Origin: Spirodela intermedia | Taxonomy: Eukaryota > Streptophyta > Magnoliopsida > Alismatales > Araceae | Assembly (NCBI GenBank): GCA_902729315.2 | Contig: LR746267.1 | Coordinates: forward strand, 4,100,386 to 4,164,385 | Reading direction: 5' to 3' | DNA length: 64,000 bases | Part shown: piece after piece, positions 35,354 to 49,039 of the stretch | Layout of the letters: every line of letters begins with the position of its first letter | How positions within the stretch are numbered: position 1 is the first letter of the stretch | Program-made: the position numbers and the translations under genes | Notes under the pieces: model-generated | Databases searched by the model: none | What the model saw: the letters and a program-made list of their open reading frames with translations, nothing else | Told to the model about the DNA's origin: nothing

Positions 35354-38300
35354 ACAAGTTAACCATGATGGATTGATACCGTCAATAAACTTCACCTTGA
35401 CAGCCATCATCATTGCACTCAGAGTCGACGTCCATTCATACTACAAGTTCTCCACCTTCTGTAAGGTACTTATAACATGAATCAAATTCAAACAATATTT
35501 AAACTTCTACAATGTGACAACCTTCGTCAATATATATGTGACATTCTCCTCCGTGTGAACCTTCTCTAGAGAGATATCTCTAGAATTCTCCAACTCATAA
35601 ATCTTATGATACCGCACATCAATATGTTTTGATCATGCATGATAAACTTGATTCTTTACTAAGCAAGTAGCACTCTAACTATCATAATATAGATAAACTT
35701 CACCATATTGAATTCCAAGTTCGCTCAATAATCTCTTCAACTATAAAGCCTTCTTGGTCACTTCAATAACTATTATGTATTCTACCTCAATTGTAGATAA
35801 TAAAATTATAATTTGAAGTGTAGACTTCCAATTGACAAATCTACTAGTCACGGTAAAAATATATCCCATCGTAGATCTTCGATGATTTATATCCCTAGCA
35901 AAATTTACATTAACAAAGTCAATAGTTGAAAGACAATTTTGTCAATCAAAATTAATTTCAAAAATCTAAACAATCTTTTAGATATAAGAGAATTCACATT
36001 ACTGTGCTCCAATGCTCCTTTCCTAGATTACTCATAAATCTACTCACAAACTCAATTGTATGAGCAATATATTTGGTCCAATATAGACCATAGTATACAT
36101 GAGAGAACCAACTGCACTAATATAAGAAATTTACTTTATCTCAATAATATCTTTATCAGATATCAAACACTGAATAGTAGATAATATAAAATGACTAGCT
36201 AGAGGAGTGCTCATTCTTTTAACATTTCTCATTCCAAATAGATTTACCACCTTTGAATGATAATTTTCTAATTCAATCATAATTGACTTAACTCTCAGTC
36301 TCTATAGATCTCCATACCAAAGATTTTCTTTGTCACATTAAAATTTGTCATCAAATTCTCTACCCAATAGTGTCTTTGTCTAATAATCTTATATGAATTC
36401 TTCAAAGCAATGAGTATATCATCAATATAGAGCATCAAAATAATCAGAGAAGTATCATCACAAGTCCTCATATAAACATAACAATCAAAATCACACCTCA
36501 TATAATTAATATTCAAGATATAAGAGTTAAAATTCTTATATTATTACCTTGATGCCTACTTTAACTTATAAAGAAACTTCTTCATTTGACAAATAAGATA
36601 TTATGACCCTTGCACAATGAAAACCTTTAGCTGCTACATGTAAATAGTCTCCTCCAAATCTCTATGAAAGAATGTCATCTTCACATCTAACTACTCAAGT
36701 TCCATATCTTTATGTGCAACAATGGTTAACACCACGCAAATAAACGTATGTTGCACAATAGACGAAAAGATCTCTATATAATTAATTATTTACTTCTATG
36801 TAAAGCCTTTTACAATAAGCTTTGCCTTGTACTATGACTGATCACCATCAATCATCAGTGACTTCTTCTTGTACACTTATTTGCACCCAATAACTCACTT
36901 CTCTATAGATCTACCATTTCTTAAATGTGGTTTTTGTCTAAAGATACTTACTCCTCAAATATTGTCTACATCCATTTCTCCCTTTCAAGACAACTAATTA
37001 TCTCTTGAAAAGTTGTGGACTCATCATCTCCTACAAATAATATAAAAATAATATAATTATTAAGATGAGTAGGAGGCTTTCTTTGTCTAGTAGTAATATC
37101 ATCAGAAACATCTAATAATTCTACAACTTGATCTTCACTCACAACAAAACTAGGAGGACTTTACATAATCTCCACCTCCAACCTTGCTCTATCTGGAACT
37201 CAAGTATCATTAGAGTTTTGAACATTATGTTCTGTAGAAAAAGACTTCAACATATGATCTTCATTAAAAATTACATCCTTACTGAAAATAACTTTCTTTG
37301 CCTCTAAATCTCAAAGTCGATGTCCCTTCACATCAATACTATAGTCCAAGAAGATACATTTCTTTGACTTTAGGTCCAACTTTGATCTCTCATTATATAT
37401 GTAAATTCTGGACATCTAAATATATGCAAATTCAAATAGTCAATAAGATTTCTAGTCCATATTTTTTCAGCAACCTTTTCATAAGAGTAGAACTTGGTGA
37501 TCTATTCACCAAATAAGTTGTCATAATCACAACTTCCACTCAAAATTCTTTGGACAAGTCGACATTCAACCGTAAACACTGTGCTCTCTCAATAATTGTG
37601 CGGTTCATCAACTCAACAACACCAGTCTGCTGCGAAGTCTTCTTGATTATATAATAATGTTGAATACCATGCTCATCACAAAACTAATCAAATTCAAAAT
37701 TCTTAAATTTTGTACCATTGTCAATCCACAAGACTTTAATCTTCCTCCCCATTTAATTCTCCACCTTCACACACCAAGTCTTGAACTTTGTAAATACTTC
37801 AAACATGTGTTTCAAGAAGAATACTTAGACTTTCTTGAAAAAATCATCAACAAAGGTCAAAAAATATCAAGTATCGCCTATCGACATCACATCTACTAAA
37901 CCACACATATCTAAATGAACATACTTCAGCACACCACCCGTATCATACTTTGTTATCTTGAATGTCACCCTACACTATTTTCTTATAATATAGTATTTAC
38001 ACAAATTCAATTTACAAGTTCTCACATCAGGTAGTAGTCCTCGCACATCTAGTTTCTACATATTTGTCTCACTCATATGAGCCAATCACAAGTGTCATAA
38101 AAATATGTTATTAATCATAGAATCATCTAGTGTTGTAATACAAGCTTCTCTTACAATAATACTTCTATCAAGTTTATAAATATTTGCTTGTTGACGTCTT
38201 CCCTTCATCATAACGAGTGATCTCTTTATAATTTTGAGAATCTCATTCTCTCATTTGAAGCAACATCTATTCATCTCTAATACTCCAAGTGAAATCAAAT

Positions 38301-40024
38301 TTTAGTGTAATGCTAGAATATAATGAACATTTCCAGGCTCTCAGACCATTTTATCAAACATCCGAACTTTCATTGAACCAATGTCTATAACTTCATAAGT
38401 TGCATTATTTCTTAAAAAAATAACTTTTGTTGAACTCTTGTATGAGTCAAACCAATCAGTGTTAAGACATATAATAAGAACAACCAATATCAAGAATCTA
38501 TATATTCGACAACTCCTCAATTGCAATAAGTCCAGAATAAACTTCAACATCTACTCTGTTCTCAACTTTTACAACATTAGTCGAACTAGATTCACCTTTT
38601 GTTGTCTTATCACTTTAGTTCTTCAGACAATCTCGTCACAAGTGTCCTTTCTCATAACACTTGTGACAAGTTTGGTTTTTCAATTAATTTATTTGTAACT
38701 TGAATCGTCTCTTCTTGTCTCCTAATAATCCTTTCTTCTTCTGCCTTCTACGTTCTCTTCTACTCTTCACATATAAACTTTCATCACAAGCCTTACCAAC
38801 ATCTTTCTTTTGATGATAATACTCTATCAATGAGTCACATCTTTAAAAACGGATGTTATACTACCATGCAACAAGGTCGTAATAAGGCAATCATATGAAT
38901 TAGGAAGAGAAACAAGCAAAATAATAACTTTGTTTTCATTAGAAAAATTTGATTCTATATGAAATAAGTTATTCAGTAATTGATTAAAATAATTAATATG
39001 AGATGTTAAATCATCTCCATCTAACATGTATAACTCAAATAGCTTTCTTTTCAATGTCAATTTACTCATCAACTTAGGTGCATATTATTTCTCTTTTTTC
39101 TTCTAGAGTTTCTTTAGATTGTATTTATCTATGATTTGTCGAAAAGCCTAATCAGACAAACATGTACAAATAAAACCTCCAACATTCTTCTCTATTATTT
39201 CTCAATCATCAATACTGATCTTATTTGACTTTGGACCATCCAAAGTCTTATACAAGTCAGCTTGCAACAACACATCATACACACAATGTTTCTAAAGATT
39301 AGAGTTAGAAGACTTATCTAACTTCTAGATGTCAATATGCACCTTAGAGGTCATAGTAAATCTAGAAATAATTAAATCAATACTCTAATATCACTTGTAG
39401 GAGAAAATATACAAGTACAAGATCACAATAACAACGGAAACTTAATTTCTAGATATCAATGAGAACAAATAAAAGAGAAATCACTAAGTTATCAGAAATC
39501 TTAATGACAACAAGACTTCTACTAATCCACGTCTCAATGCCCTCAAGATGACTCACACATTGGAGAGTCAACAATGAACTCTTCTCTCCTTCTATAAGGA
39601 CTTCACCTACAATAGAAGAAAGAAAAGATACCAAAAAAAAGAATAGAGTTGATGGAGAGAGAGAATAGAATCAAGAGAAAAATTATTGTCCGTTGTACAT
39701 AAAAATGAGAAATATATGTCTTATTTATAGTGAATAGGATAAGATAACCACTCCCTAAAAGGAAGCATCTTGATCTACATATAATTGAGCCCACACATCT
39801 CAGATGTGATGGATAGAACCATCCTCGTTCTCTCTCGGCACGACCCTTGAATGGGTCATAAGGGTTGACGTGGCTACCATGTCACTGTCCCATACTCCTC
39901 GCATGCCTCCCGAGTGAATCAGATGGGAGAGATCTCTCTCACGTCTCTTGAATTGTTGAGACGGGAGAGGTTCTCTCACACATCTCCCGAACAGGCCAGC
40001 CGTGATGGACTGACACCGTCAACA

Positions 40025-42700
40025 CCAACTCTTATCTTAAGTCTCCCTTATCAAGTCCAGCAGCAGTTGACTGCAAATAGAGAAACTAAAAGAAGATAAC
40101 AAAAAATAACACATATTTCCCAAGGCAATGTGTTACATGGGACCAACAACTAACATGACAACCGTGCGCAGCACGGCACCCGCGTGCAGAACGGCACCCG
40201 CGCGTGGCACATCCTTGTTACACAATGCCTTGGGTGTTGCATTAGGGTGTAAGTTACTAGCTGATGAGCAAATTTAGATCAAAATTCATGATATGCCTTC
40301 TAAACTCAGGTTTCATGTTTTTCATTCCATTTCATTAAAATTAACTTTAGTTGATAAGCACTCGAGAATCGAGCGCTTATACTCACACGCATGCACACAT
40401 ACACGAATTCCCTTATCCCCCCCAAGGAGGACTTAGGGGGTAACGTTGTATCCCTTAAGTAAAAGAACAGGTTTGAGTAAGAAAACTTTGAGTTTTTGAC
40501 CCTGAAGGAGTCCTTAACCGTAAGGAATCTGAAACTCAAAAAACAGCTCGATTTTCATGCCATTCTCTTGTTTTTGAAAAGCATAAAAGGAGCTCAACAA
40601 TCCATTATAGCAGTTCACCTCAGGCTTCCCAGGTATGGAGCCACCGTCGGTTGCATCACCATCCCTGCTCTCACTTATGAGAGACAGTACTCACTGACCT
40701 TTTGTATCATGAGCTTGCCTCCCCCGGATTGTCGGTCCTTTATGGGGATTCCTTCAATAATTGAGAGAGCAACATTGAGTTATCCAGCTACCCATGGCGC
40801 TCAATGTCAGATCACAGCCGTCTTGTCTTGCTGTAGTAGACATTTTTGGATCATTCCTGGAAAACCATATATCGTGGTCTCGCTGTCATGGGTGCAAGAC
40901 TACCAGGAAGTACGCAATGTTGACAAGTTTCTGCGATCAATTATACGAATACTAGTAATGCGGTTTGATCCTTGTAAAATGAGATTAATATTTATTGATC
41001 TTTTTGTGACAACTAAGGAATGGGGCCCCTTCCCCTATTCCGCAATCAAAGAAATGTATTATGGAATTTACAAATAAAAGGGATTTTATCTGATAAGAGA
41101 AAAGACCGTCTGTCTATAGGAAGTTATAGAGTGAGCTCCCTCTCTTAGGGCCCCCTTAAGCGAACGGGGGTGAGCTGATCATTCAGTTTGATCTCGTAGT
41201 TGGACGAGGGGTTAGCTCTCTCTGGTTCACCTCCCTGGATATGGAGGGGAACTGTATAATTAAGAGATTGAAGTGAATGATCCGAAGGAGCAGTCACGGA
41301 AATCTCGGAATGTTGTTTCAGTTCTTACATGCAATAATGATACCTTAACATAAACTCAGGAAGTACGTATGTCCGTGTCACCAGGCATGGAAGAAAGAGG
41401 TACGACGTGGCTGTTTATCACTGCAATAGGCTTCTTGCATCTAAAGTTTAATTTCTTTAAATTCTTTAATGCTCGACTGAAAAGAAAAAAATGGTAGGCC
41501 AGCCGACAACTATAGACTTTTTAAAGACTGAATAAAAAGTTGTCAGCACTTCCATGTTCATCTTTTCACAAACTTTCTCTCTCTTCACAGACTGTTGGGT
41601 TTCGGAATAAACGTGCGAACAGTGGAAGAAGCGGCAACCTAGTTCTCAACGATGGCAAGGAGAAGGACATAAGCGTGCGGGAGGACCTGTATGTGCATGC
41701 CGCCCCAGTTGGAATGGGTGACAACTTGACTCTCTGCTCTATTTCTATATTGTTTTTGTGTTCAAATTTCTCTGTTGGTGCATCTGTAAATAATTCAGTG
41801 TGATAAATGGGTGTTGTGTGTATTCGGTCTCCCTGATGAACTGACTTGAAGTTTTTCCAGTTCATACGTCTTACTACTCATATTCGTACGTATTATCATT
41901 TCTCAGTTCACTTCATGGCTGATATTTCAAACGGTTCTTGTGAAGCCTTTTTTTAAAACGCACACAAAAATGAAATCTTAAAGATGTGACTAATTGAATA
42001 AATACATGGACCCTGTGTCGCCACATGAAACGGTCTAAAACCCCCGCTATTGAACGATAAGCTAGAGAAATAAATTATAAAGAGAATGCCACTCACAACA
42101 GCATACAAAGACACGGAAAATCTCAACACGAAGAAAAATCATATATTTAGAAATAATCGTTCTCACAAAGGAAACATCAAATTTTTTACACCCTAATAAA
42201 CGGATAACAGATAGAATTATCTAAGTTTTGGGGCATTCTTGTCTAGCTCCAGAAAGCTTCTTGTGAAGTTCAATCCATGAATGTCTTTCCCTTGGGACCC
42301 ATGTTCACTCACTCATCTACATGAAGAATAATAGTGTCCACGACTATTACTAAGATTCGTGTCTGTATCTCACCTCATCAAATTTTCTTTCTTTCTCCAA
42401 AATTTGATTATTATTAACTATCGAACTGAATCTATTGACTATATTTTTAGTTTTTTTAGATCCTAATACAAGGAAAACTATCATCTTTGAGATCTTAAAT
42501 CCCGCTGTTGCCATTACTACGATTCTCATGGGGGATTCCATCTATTTTTTGTGTGAAGATGAAATAGCCAGCGTAATATTTCTCTTAGTTACTATTAGTT
42601 AATTGACTACGTAAATAATCCAAATCTGATCTGGATTGCAAATAGTAAAACAGATAAAAGAAGTCTCGTTTGATTCTCAGATTCATTTGTGAGCGAAAGC
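40025..42700. other. Intergenic region between the copia element and the gene 3 flank
   Basis: A 193-codon plus-strand frame (40496-41077) is present. It matches no family I can name. Its codon pattern and the following text (CCCCCTTAAGCGAACGGGGG near 41150) differ from the neighbourhood. An exon-like piece is bounded by CAG at about 41590 (frame 41540-41803, containing SGNLVLNDGKEKDISVRED), also unassigned. The remainder is AT-rich and without visible genes. Confidence 0.35.
40496..41077 (+). other. Unassigned 193-codon open frame
   Basis: It opens with ATG and runs without stop to TAA at 41077. The predicted product has mixed hydrophobic and Cys-containing stretches (LSCCSRHFWIIPGKPYIVVS) and no recognisable domain. 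Base composition is more even than that of the flanking retroelement sequence. Possibilities are an insertion of organellar or other foreign origin, or a chance frame. I cannot decide between them. Confidence 0.3.
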
Positions 42701-43059
42701 ATTTTTTTGTGAGCCAAACTGGGCCGTAGGAACGTTTCACTCCCATCTTAGAGATATTGACCAGGTCAATTTCCAATCGGGCCGAACAACATTATTGGGC
42801 TGGCGTAATCTGCCGACGGCGGACAGAAAAAAGAGACAGGAACCTGCCCCTTGGGTCAATAGTAACTGCGTAGACATACTGCGGCTACTGTTATGCATTC
42901 ACCGGATAGAAATCAGTACACTTGGTTACTGTTAATTGAAGATGAAAGGGAAGTACAAAACTGAACAAGAAACTGAACCTCGTTATGAGGGTCCCTGTTT
43001 CTGCACCAGCTTTTAGACTTCATTCCAGTGGAATGATCTTGACATAAACCAAGAACCTT
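42701..43059 (-). other. 3' flank of gene 3
   Basis: Homologous to the downstream flanks of gene 2 (13805-14079) and gene 1 (2252-2512), for example TTATGCATTCACCGGATAGAAATC near 42891. No gene is seen here. Confidence 0.6.
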
Positions 43060-46000
43060 TCAGCGCCCTTCAACATTCGTGAGAGTAATCACGTTCACAG
43101 AGGGCGATAGATTATGGCCGTCGGCGAACCACTGTGCTGCTGCCACCAGGCTGGTGGGTTTAAAGAACCCGGGCTTCTCCGGCCGTGGCAGCACAGAATT
43201 CCTGTTGGCCAGCATGAAAACTACCTCTTGCATTGTCGGCCTGTCGTCTGGAGACTCCTGCACACACAGGAGCCCAATCTGTATGTACCTCAGGACATCG
43301 GAGAGCTGATTTGGAGGCCTCAGCATGTCGTCCAAGAGCTTATCACATTGGTTTTCGGTGCAGAGTCTCCAAGCCTGATATGAAAGTTTCCCAAAATGGT
43401 AAGTACTATATATACGCTTGGGGCTTTAGGGACCAACGATGATTGCGGTACATGGAATGCTATTCGGTAGATGGGTCTAGCTGTTCTGCACTTACGTTGG
43501 CTAGAAGCCTCATGTGGAAGTTCTTCTGAGAGATCCACTGGTTCTTCCTACCACTTATGATTTCCAACACCAGAACTCCAAAGCTGAAGATGTCAGACTT
43601 CTCCGAGAAATTCCCACTCATGATGTACTCTGGGGACATATATCCACTGCAACGTTCGTGAAAACGAAAATAATATTGTCACTGTTCGTCATGAGATCAA
43701 ACCAAAATGAATAACTAGCCCAAGAGAGAGGACGTACATGGTGCCGACTATTTTCACGGTGTTGTCCTCCATTTGATCCCTTCCAAAGATCCTGGCAGTG
43801 CCAAAGTCCGAGATCTTGGGGTTCATAGCCTCGTCTAGGAGTATGTTGGCTGCCTTGAGATCCCTGTGGATGACTCTGAGCCGTGAATCCTGGTGGAGAT
43901 AGAGAAGCCCACGGGCTACCCCCAAGATTATCTCCAAGCGCTTTTCCCAGTCCAAAAACAGACGCTTCTGTTCATCACCTGCATGTAAATAAAGGCTCGA
44001 TCTTGAGTCAACATAAAAAAAGATCCAATTCCTTTTAATGTCAATGGTAGATGTCTATAAGTTAGTCGTGGCCATCACTGGATCTTGGGTGTGACACCAT
44101 CATTAGCATCATTCTGGGCAAGCATTGGGACAATATTGAAAATTCTAATCCTATGATTGCAATAAAAAAAAAAAGTCAAGAATCCTACCGAATATGAAGG
44201 CATCCAAGCTACTGTTGGGCATGTACTCGTAGACCAACAGTCTTTCTCCTCCTCCAATGCAGCATCCAAGAAGCCGGACAAGGTTTCTGTGCTGGAGTTT
44301 GGCAATCAGCCTAACCTCAGTCTTGAACTCTTCAATCCCCTCTCCAGATTGCGAAGAGAGCCGCTTTACAGCCACTTCCTGACCATCCACAAATTTTCCC
44401 TGAAAAGTTGTAAAGAAGGCTTGAGAATTAGTACTACGCCTCAGTTATACGATCCAGAGGTAAAATGCATCCACGAGGAAGATATAACAATCCTGCGGTG
44501 TTCTTGGAGGCGTAATAAAAAGGAAAGCTCACCTTGTAGACACAACCAAACCCTCCTGTCCCAATCTTATTACCATCTGCGAATTTGTTTGTGGCCAATT
44601 CTATAGTACCCAAATCAAACAGGGGCAAATCGTTTTTCTCATCAGTAAGATCCTTGCTGATGCTTTGAAGCCTTGAACCTGGCATTGATGCATAGAAGCT
44701 AAGATTAAACAGCACATAAATATTTCTCTGGATGGTACAAATGATTCCCAGTGCTTATACTATTTCCACATAAATGTTTTCCTATTCACTTGAGCGAGAA
44801 AGTTACACTGAGGACAACCAAATGGAAATCCTTTGTGAAATTTCTTACCGTTTTCGATTATGGCTTCCGACTTCCGATTCCTTTTCCTGCGTATGCAATA
44901 TCCCCAAAATGCCAAAATGAGCAACACCAAAGCTAAAGCCACTGTGACGGCGATAACTGCACCATGTTTCTTCTTGGATGGTTTCCCAAGAATCTCTTCT
45001 GCATGAGAAATAATTGATGCTAAGTAAACATCTGAATGCCCCCAAATATTCAGGGAAAAAATAATCACGACAGTAGGCTGAATCGCATTGCAGCCACACT
45101 CTCTAGCCTGCCTTGCTGCTCCACGGCCTTGTAAACAGGCCTATAAGTACGATTACCCAACACAGGGCTGAACAGAAAAGGTGAAGTAGATGAGCTGAGA
45201 ACTCCCCTCTAAGAAGACGAGTCTGAAGGAAGATTCAACGCTAATGAGGTTAAAATATAAAGGGCAGAAAGCCGAGCTTATTCGATTATCTCAACAGAGA
45301 ATGGAGGAAGATGCATAGTTATCAACTGGGGGTGGCCGTTGTCATACCTTGATTTTCCTATCTACCATTCCTAAATCCAGAAGCAATGGCAAAAATATTA
45401 AACGAATTTTGGCTATCAGGCAAGTTTCTTAAGAATTTCGAATTAGATATTGAAGAACACAATTTGTAATTTAGATGCAGCCATTTCTGGGGAATCAAAT
45501 ATATTTCCGAAGAAATCACGGATAAGATTATCAATTTGGGTCGATCCTCATGGGGAAATCTAGTTGGCCGGCCAAGAGGACTCCATTCCACCCCATCGTG
45601 TACGGCAATGGCGCCGCGAGTTGGACCTCCCCGAGGGGGAAGGGCGTGAGCGCTGCCCAGTACTCTTCCTGCTGCTGCGACGCCCAAGCCTTGATAAAGA
45701 GGCCATCTTCCCACCACGGATAGGTACCTTTCACGGGGGTCGTCCGCCGCAGGGTTGGGGCTCACCGCTGCGGACTTCCATCGCGAATAGCCACCGCGAG
45801 AAAGCCTCCTCAACGATCCGCCACTGCGGACAGCCTCTAGCGAAGAGTGTGGCATCGCCCACCCAGCAGAGTTGCCTCTCACCAGACAGCTATCTCAGCA
45901 GCCAACATGGTGGACGGTATCCGTGAAGGGGCCACGTCGACCCGGGGGTTTCACTGCCGAGCAATGGGATTGGGAGGCCTCCCTCCCACCAAACCACTTG

Positions 46001-47848
46001 CCATGGATTAAAACCCACGCCACCCCCCCCCAAAGCAAAAAGAGAAAAAACATAAATGAATAGTTAATGCGGCAAGTCATATTGACTTCTGCAGAATCCT
46101 TGTCAAAATAGATCTCCTTTCCTGAAAAGAATTCCGTACGAATAATCTATAGTCTGGAAAATGAAAGTTCCACAGTAGAGTCCAAGACAGTTTCCTGTAG
46201 TGAACAAGGTATCTGTATGCGCGCGTGTAGTCCGGCGAATTCCCTTTAAACCGCAAAATTCCACCGAAATATCAGAACAAGAGAGGGTAATATCCAGTTT
46301 TATGCGTCGGTTTCTGCGGAGTATCAAATAATATCACTGGAGCGAATTGCCGTAGGTTAAATGGGTCGGGGGGCTACTCGAAGGAAAAGCATAAGCCATT
46401 TCCTTCCCCAAAGATCAGCCTACTCATATACGACTTGTGGTTCTGGTTTAGGAGGGAGGGACCCCAAAAATGTGAACATCGGAGCATCCTTGAGGAGCTG
46501 GTTCAGACCAGTCATACGTGATTTTAATTGAGTAAAATCTCGGGTGAGTAAGATGATAGAACGTACCGATATCAGCTTTCGCCAGTCGTATGTATATGTT
46601 TTGCCCATCTTGAGCTTCCCCAAAAGTTTTCAGATCGATCAGATCCCCAATCCAGGTTATGCAACCACTTTCTCCTCCGCTGATGTTCGCGCTCGCGTAG
46701 GCTGCGCAGGAGCAATTCTTCCGACATGTTTCCTTACATTCATTGAAATTCATGCTCATGTCGACGGTGGAGTTCACCGTGTCTGGCAACCTCATCCCCA
46801 TCCGCGGCAGAAACCCGTCGCCGTCGGCGCAGTTCAGACTCGTATTCCTCTCGCAGCCTCCACTCCAGTTTTGAATGTCCCACTCGTCTTGATTCCTGGC
46901 CCGGAATCCCGGGAGGCAGTTGCATGGGAGAGAACCATCGCCGTTACAGACCCCGTTGGGGCCGCAGAAGAGGTAGTTGCTGCACCGGTCCAGGGCCGAA
47001 CTCCACAGCTCCTGCCAGCCCGCCTTCTTACTATCCCACAGCAAGCGCCTCGCCACTCCGGAATAATCCATCACCAGCCTAGTGAGGGTCGTCGCCTGGG
47101 TTACCCCGAACTGGTAGTACGCCTCCTCCTGATTCTGGACGACGGTAGAGTAGAACATCGGGTAGGACTTCATCGACGGTGAGCCGCTGAACTGGATCCC
47201 ATTCCAGGGGCCGCTGCGGTAGATCACCGTCGTGTTATCCAGCACGAAGGGTTGACCCATCCCGCGAGGGTCCAGCTTGTAGGTGAATCGTCCCGGTGAG
47301 GGATCGCTTGCGTTCCTCCACGCCGTCAAGTTCCGATCACGCCCGGTCCTGTAGTCCGGCCCGATCTTCATCCCCGCAAGCATGGTATCTGTTGGGTGAT
47401 CGAAGCTTTGCCAGAGAAAGTTTCCGGCCGTAGGACTGCTCCCTTCTCTGAGTACGAAATTGCCGGAGTCCAGCAGCTGTGCGGTAGCGCCGGCAGAGCT
47501 GGTTTGACCCGTAGACCAGAAGATTGTGCTGGGAGGGCTCCCGGCGAGGACGAGATTGCCGGTGCTGTCGATGCGCAGGATACCGGAGGAGTCGTTGAGA
47601 GGCTTATCTCTGTTCGCGACCCATACGACTGTTGTATTAGAAATGGCGAACCATATACCCAGATACCTCTTACCGGAATCCACCGGAGAGAAGAACCCCA
47701 GCACGAAGATCCCGCCGGCGGAGACGAGAGTCTGGCCATCGCTGATGTTCTGCGACTGCTGGATTGTGTCTTCACCGCTCGAGGACGATACGAGGACGAA
47801 GAGAGAAATTACTAAAAAGTAGTGAAAGATCATCGAGGATTTCCCCAT
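43060..47848 (-). CDS. S-domain (G-type lectin) receptor-like Ser/Thr kinase, complete (gene 3)
   Basis: Seven GT-AG exons: 46567-47848, 44849-44998, 44533-44678, 44189-44399, 43738-43978, 43496-43646, 43060-43374, giving 831 residues, exon for exon the same lengths as gene 2. Signal peptide [21 protein letters not shown]-lectin with [15 protein letters not shown]-locus region [15 protein letters not shown]-like Cys cluster [16 protein letters not shown] with [14 protein letters not shown]. The membrane span ([21 protein letters not shown]) is followed by basic RRKRNRK. The kinase has [18 protein letters not shown] and DFGT, so its catalytic residues are present. The second Gly-loop position is Thr, where genes 1 and 2 have Lys. 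The ectodomain differs from gene 2 mainly in the S-locus and EGF parts (for example [15 protein letters not shown] versus [15 protein letters not shown]), where ligand contacts are expected in this family. It is a recent duplicate and looks functional. Confidence 0.93.
45480..46050. repeat. GC-rich segment in intron 1 of gene 3
   Basis: Counterpart of 16520-17085 in gene 2. Shared CACCGCTGCGGAC and GAATAGCCACCGCGAGAAAG stretches are kept, but indels destroy any common frame. The long frames here on both strands are therefore not genes. Confidence 0.55.
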
Positions 47849-48960
47849 GTAGGAAATGGTACCTCGGATCTCAGATCTTCAGAGCGCATAAAAATCTTCT
47901 CATCCGGACACTAGCGGATATGCCTTTAACCAACGATAGAGTCATATCTGATCGCGACGGTTATTGACTATTTACGCTATATTCTTGCTTCCGACCATAA
48001 AATATCTACGGTAGGCAAACAGTGGAAGCTCACATCGTTTACTACTCTGCACGCAGTTTTGGCTTGTTTTTCTAGCCTGTGTTCCGTCTTCCAACCATTG
48101 GTATTTATCGCGAACATTAACTGGGGCTATCCGTTCTGCGACGACTACCAGATGATGTACCTCACAGGCTAGCTGATTGGGTCCACCGAATATACAGCTC
48201 CTATCAATATTAAATGGAAGATCACGACCATACATGTCGGACAATCACGATGACATTTAATAACAAAACTTGAACGGCAAGAAACTGCACTTGAGGGTTG
48301 ACTTCCGGTGCAAATTAACAATCAACTGCCTCGGAACTTGGAGAAACTCTTGAATGTCAGCTTTGCAAATTAACAATCAACTGCCTAAACAGTTTTTCTG
48401 AAGGCGTACAGTTCTTGAACGCGCTATCTCACGTATATGCTCAGCTTATCCACGCTCCTCAGAATCATTGGTGGTAGGTGGCGCCGAAATATTGACAATA
48501 GGGTAGAGGATTTCATGGGGGATGCCTACTATTGTAATTACGTTCCCACCTACTACTGGTGCGAAGGGTCAACGAAATCCTGAAATCATATTCTCCCGAA
48601 GGATTCCAAAGATGGCTCCTTTGACCGGAAGATATCGAAGAGCACCGATCTTTAAAGATGAGCGAAAACAACCCCACAACTGCCTCGTCGACAGCGACCG
48701 TTGGGCGGTGTTACAGTTCCCACAAGGCGGAAGCCTTTCACTGACCTTACTCAAGGTTTGTCAGAGTAACCTGGAGTGTGCACGTTTTGTGTGTCTGGTT
48801 GTCAACATTACTTGTCGTGTTTCCTTCATCCCAAAACAATTTTACCACACAGGAGGAGCTTAACCTAATAGATATATCAGATGTAATGCTGTAGCCATTT
48901 TTAGCAAATGAAGAAGGTCAAAACGAGGAACTAGCCAATGACGAGAAGGTTTGATCGTTA
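47849..48960 (-). promoter_or_regulatory. Upstream region of gene 3
   Basis: Collinear with the region upstream of gene 2 (18830-19940), ending with the GCCATTTTTAGC-AATGA element near 48891. It contains an internal duplication of the piece TGCAAATTAACAATCAACTGCC (near 48310 and 48365). It presumably holds the promoter. No core promoter element can be fixed. Confidence 0.55.
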
Positions 48961-49039
48961 CATTATTCGATGTGGCATCATCTGATACCATGGGTTTTAC
49001 CTGGCAGAAGATTTAGGCGTCAATGTGGTTATACGAGAA

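Larger units (their letters stand above)
31012..40024 (-). mobile_element. Ty1/copia LTR retrotransposon with two nested solo LTRs
   Basis: The 5' LTR (sense minus) is 39396-40024, 629 bp, TGTTGACGG...CTACA in sense. The 3' LTR spans 31012-35387 but is split by two inserts; without them it is about 637 bp and matches the 5' LTR. The inward edge of the 5' LTR carries a primer site (about 39381-39393, TGATATTAGAGT in sense), a mutated initiator-Met site. Flanking 5-mers TCAAC (31007-31011) and CCAAC (40025-40029) look like a slightly decayed target duplication. Decayed domains on the minus strand: gag 38827-39072 (LKRKLFELYMLDGDDL), zinc knuckle with an internal stop near 38631-38675 (CHKCYEKGHL), integrase 37557-37680 (ELMNRTIIERAQCLR) and RT 36295-36516 (YIDDILIA). 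Stops occur between them, so it cannot move by itself. Confidence 0.9.

Noticed and set aside
41540-41803. Possible plus-strand exon after a CAG near 41590
   Set aside because: It is exon-like, but no partner exon or family was found; it is kept only as a remark in the intergenic entry.
45358-45926. Long frames on both strands in intron 1 of gene 3
   Set aside because: Same reasoning: intronic, GC-rich and not shared in frame with gene 2.
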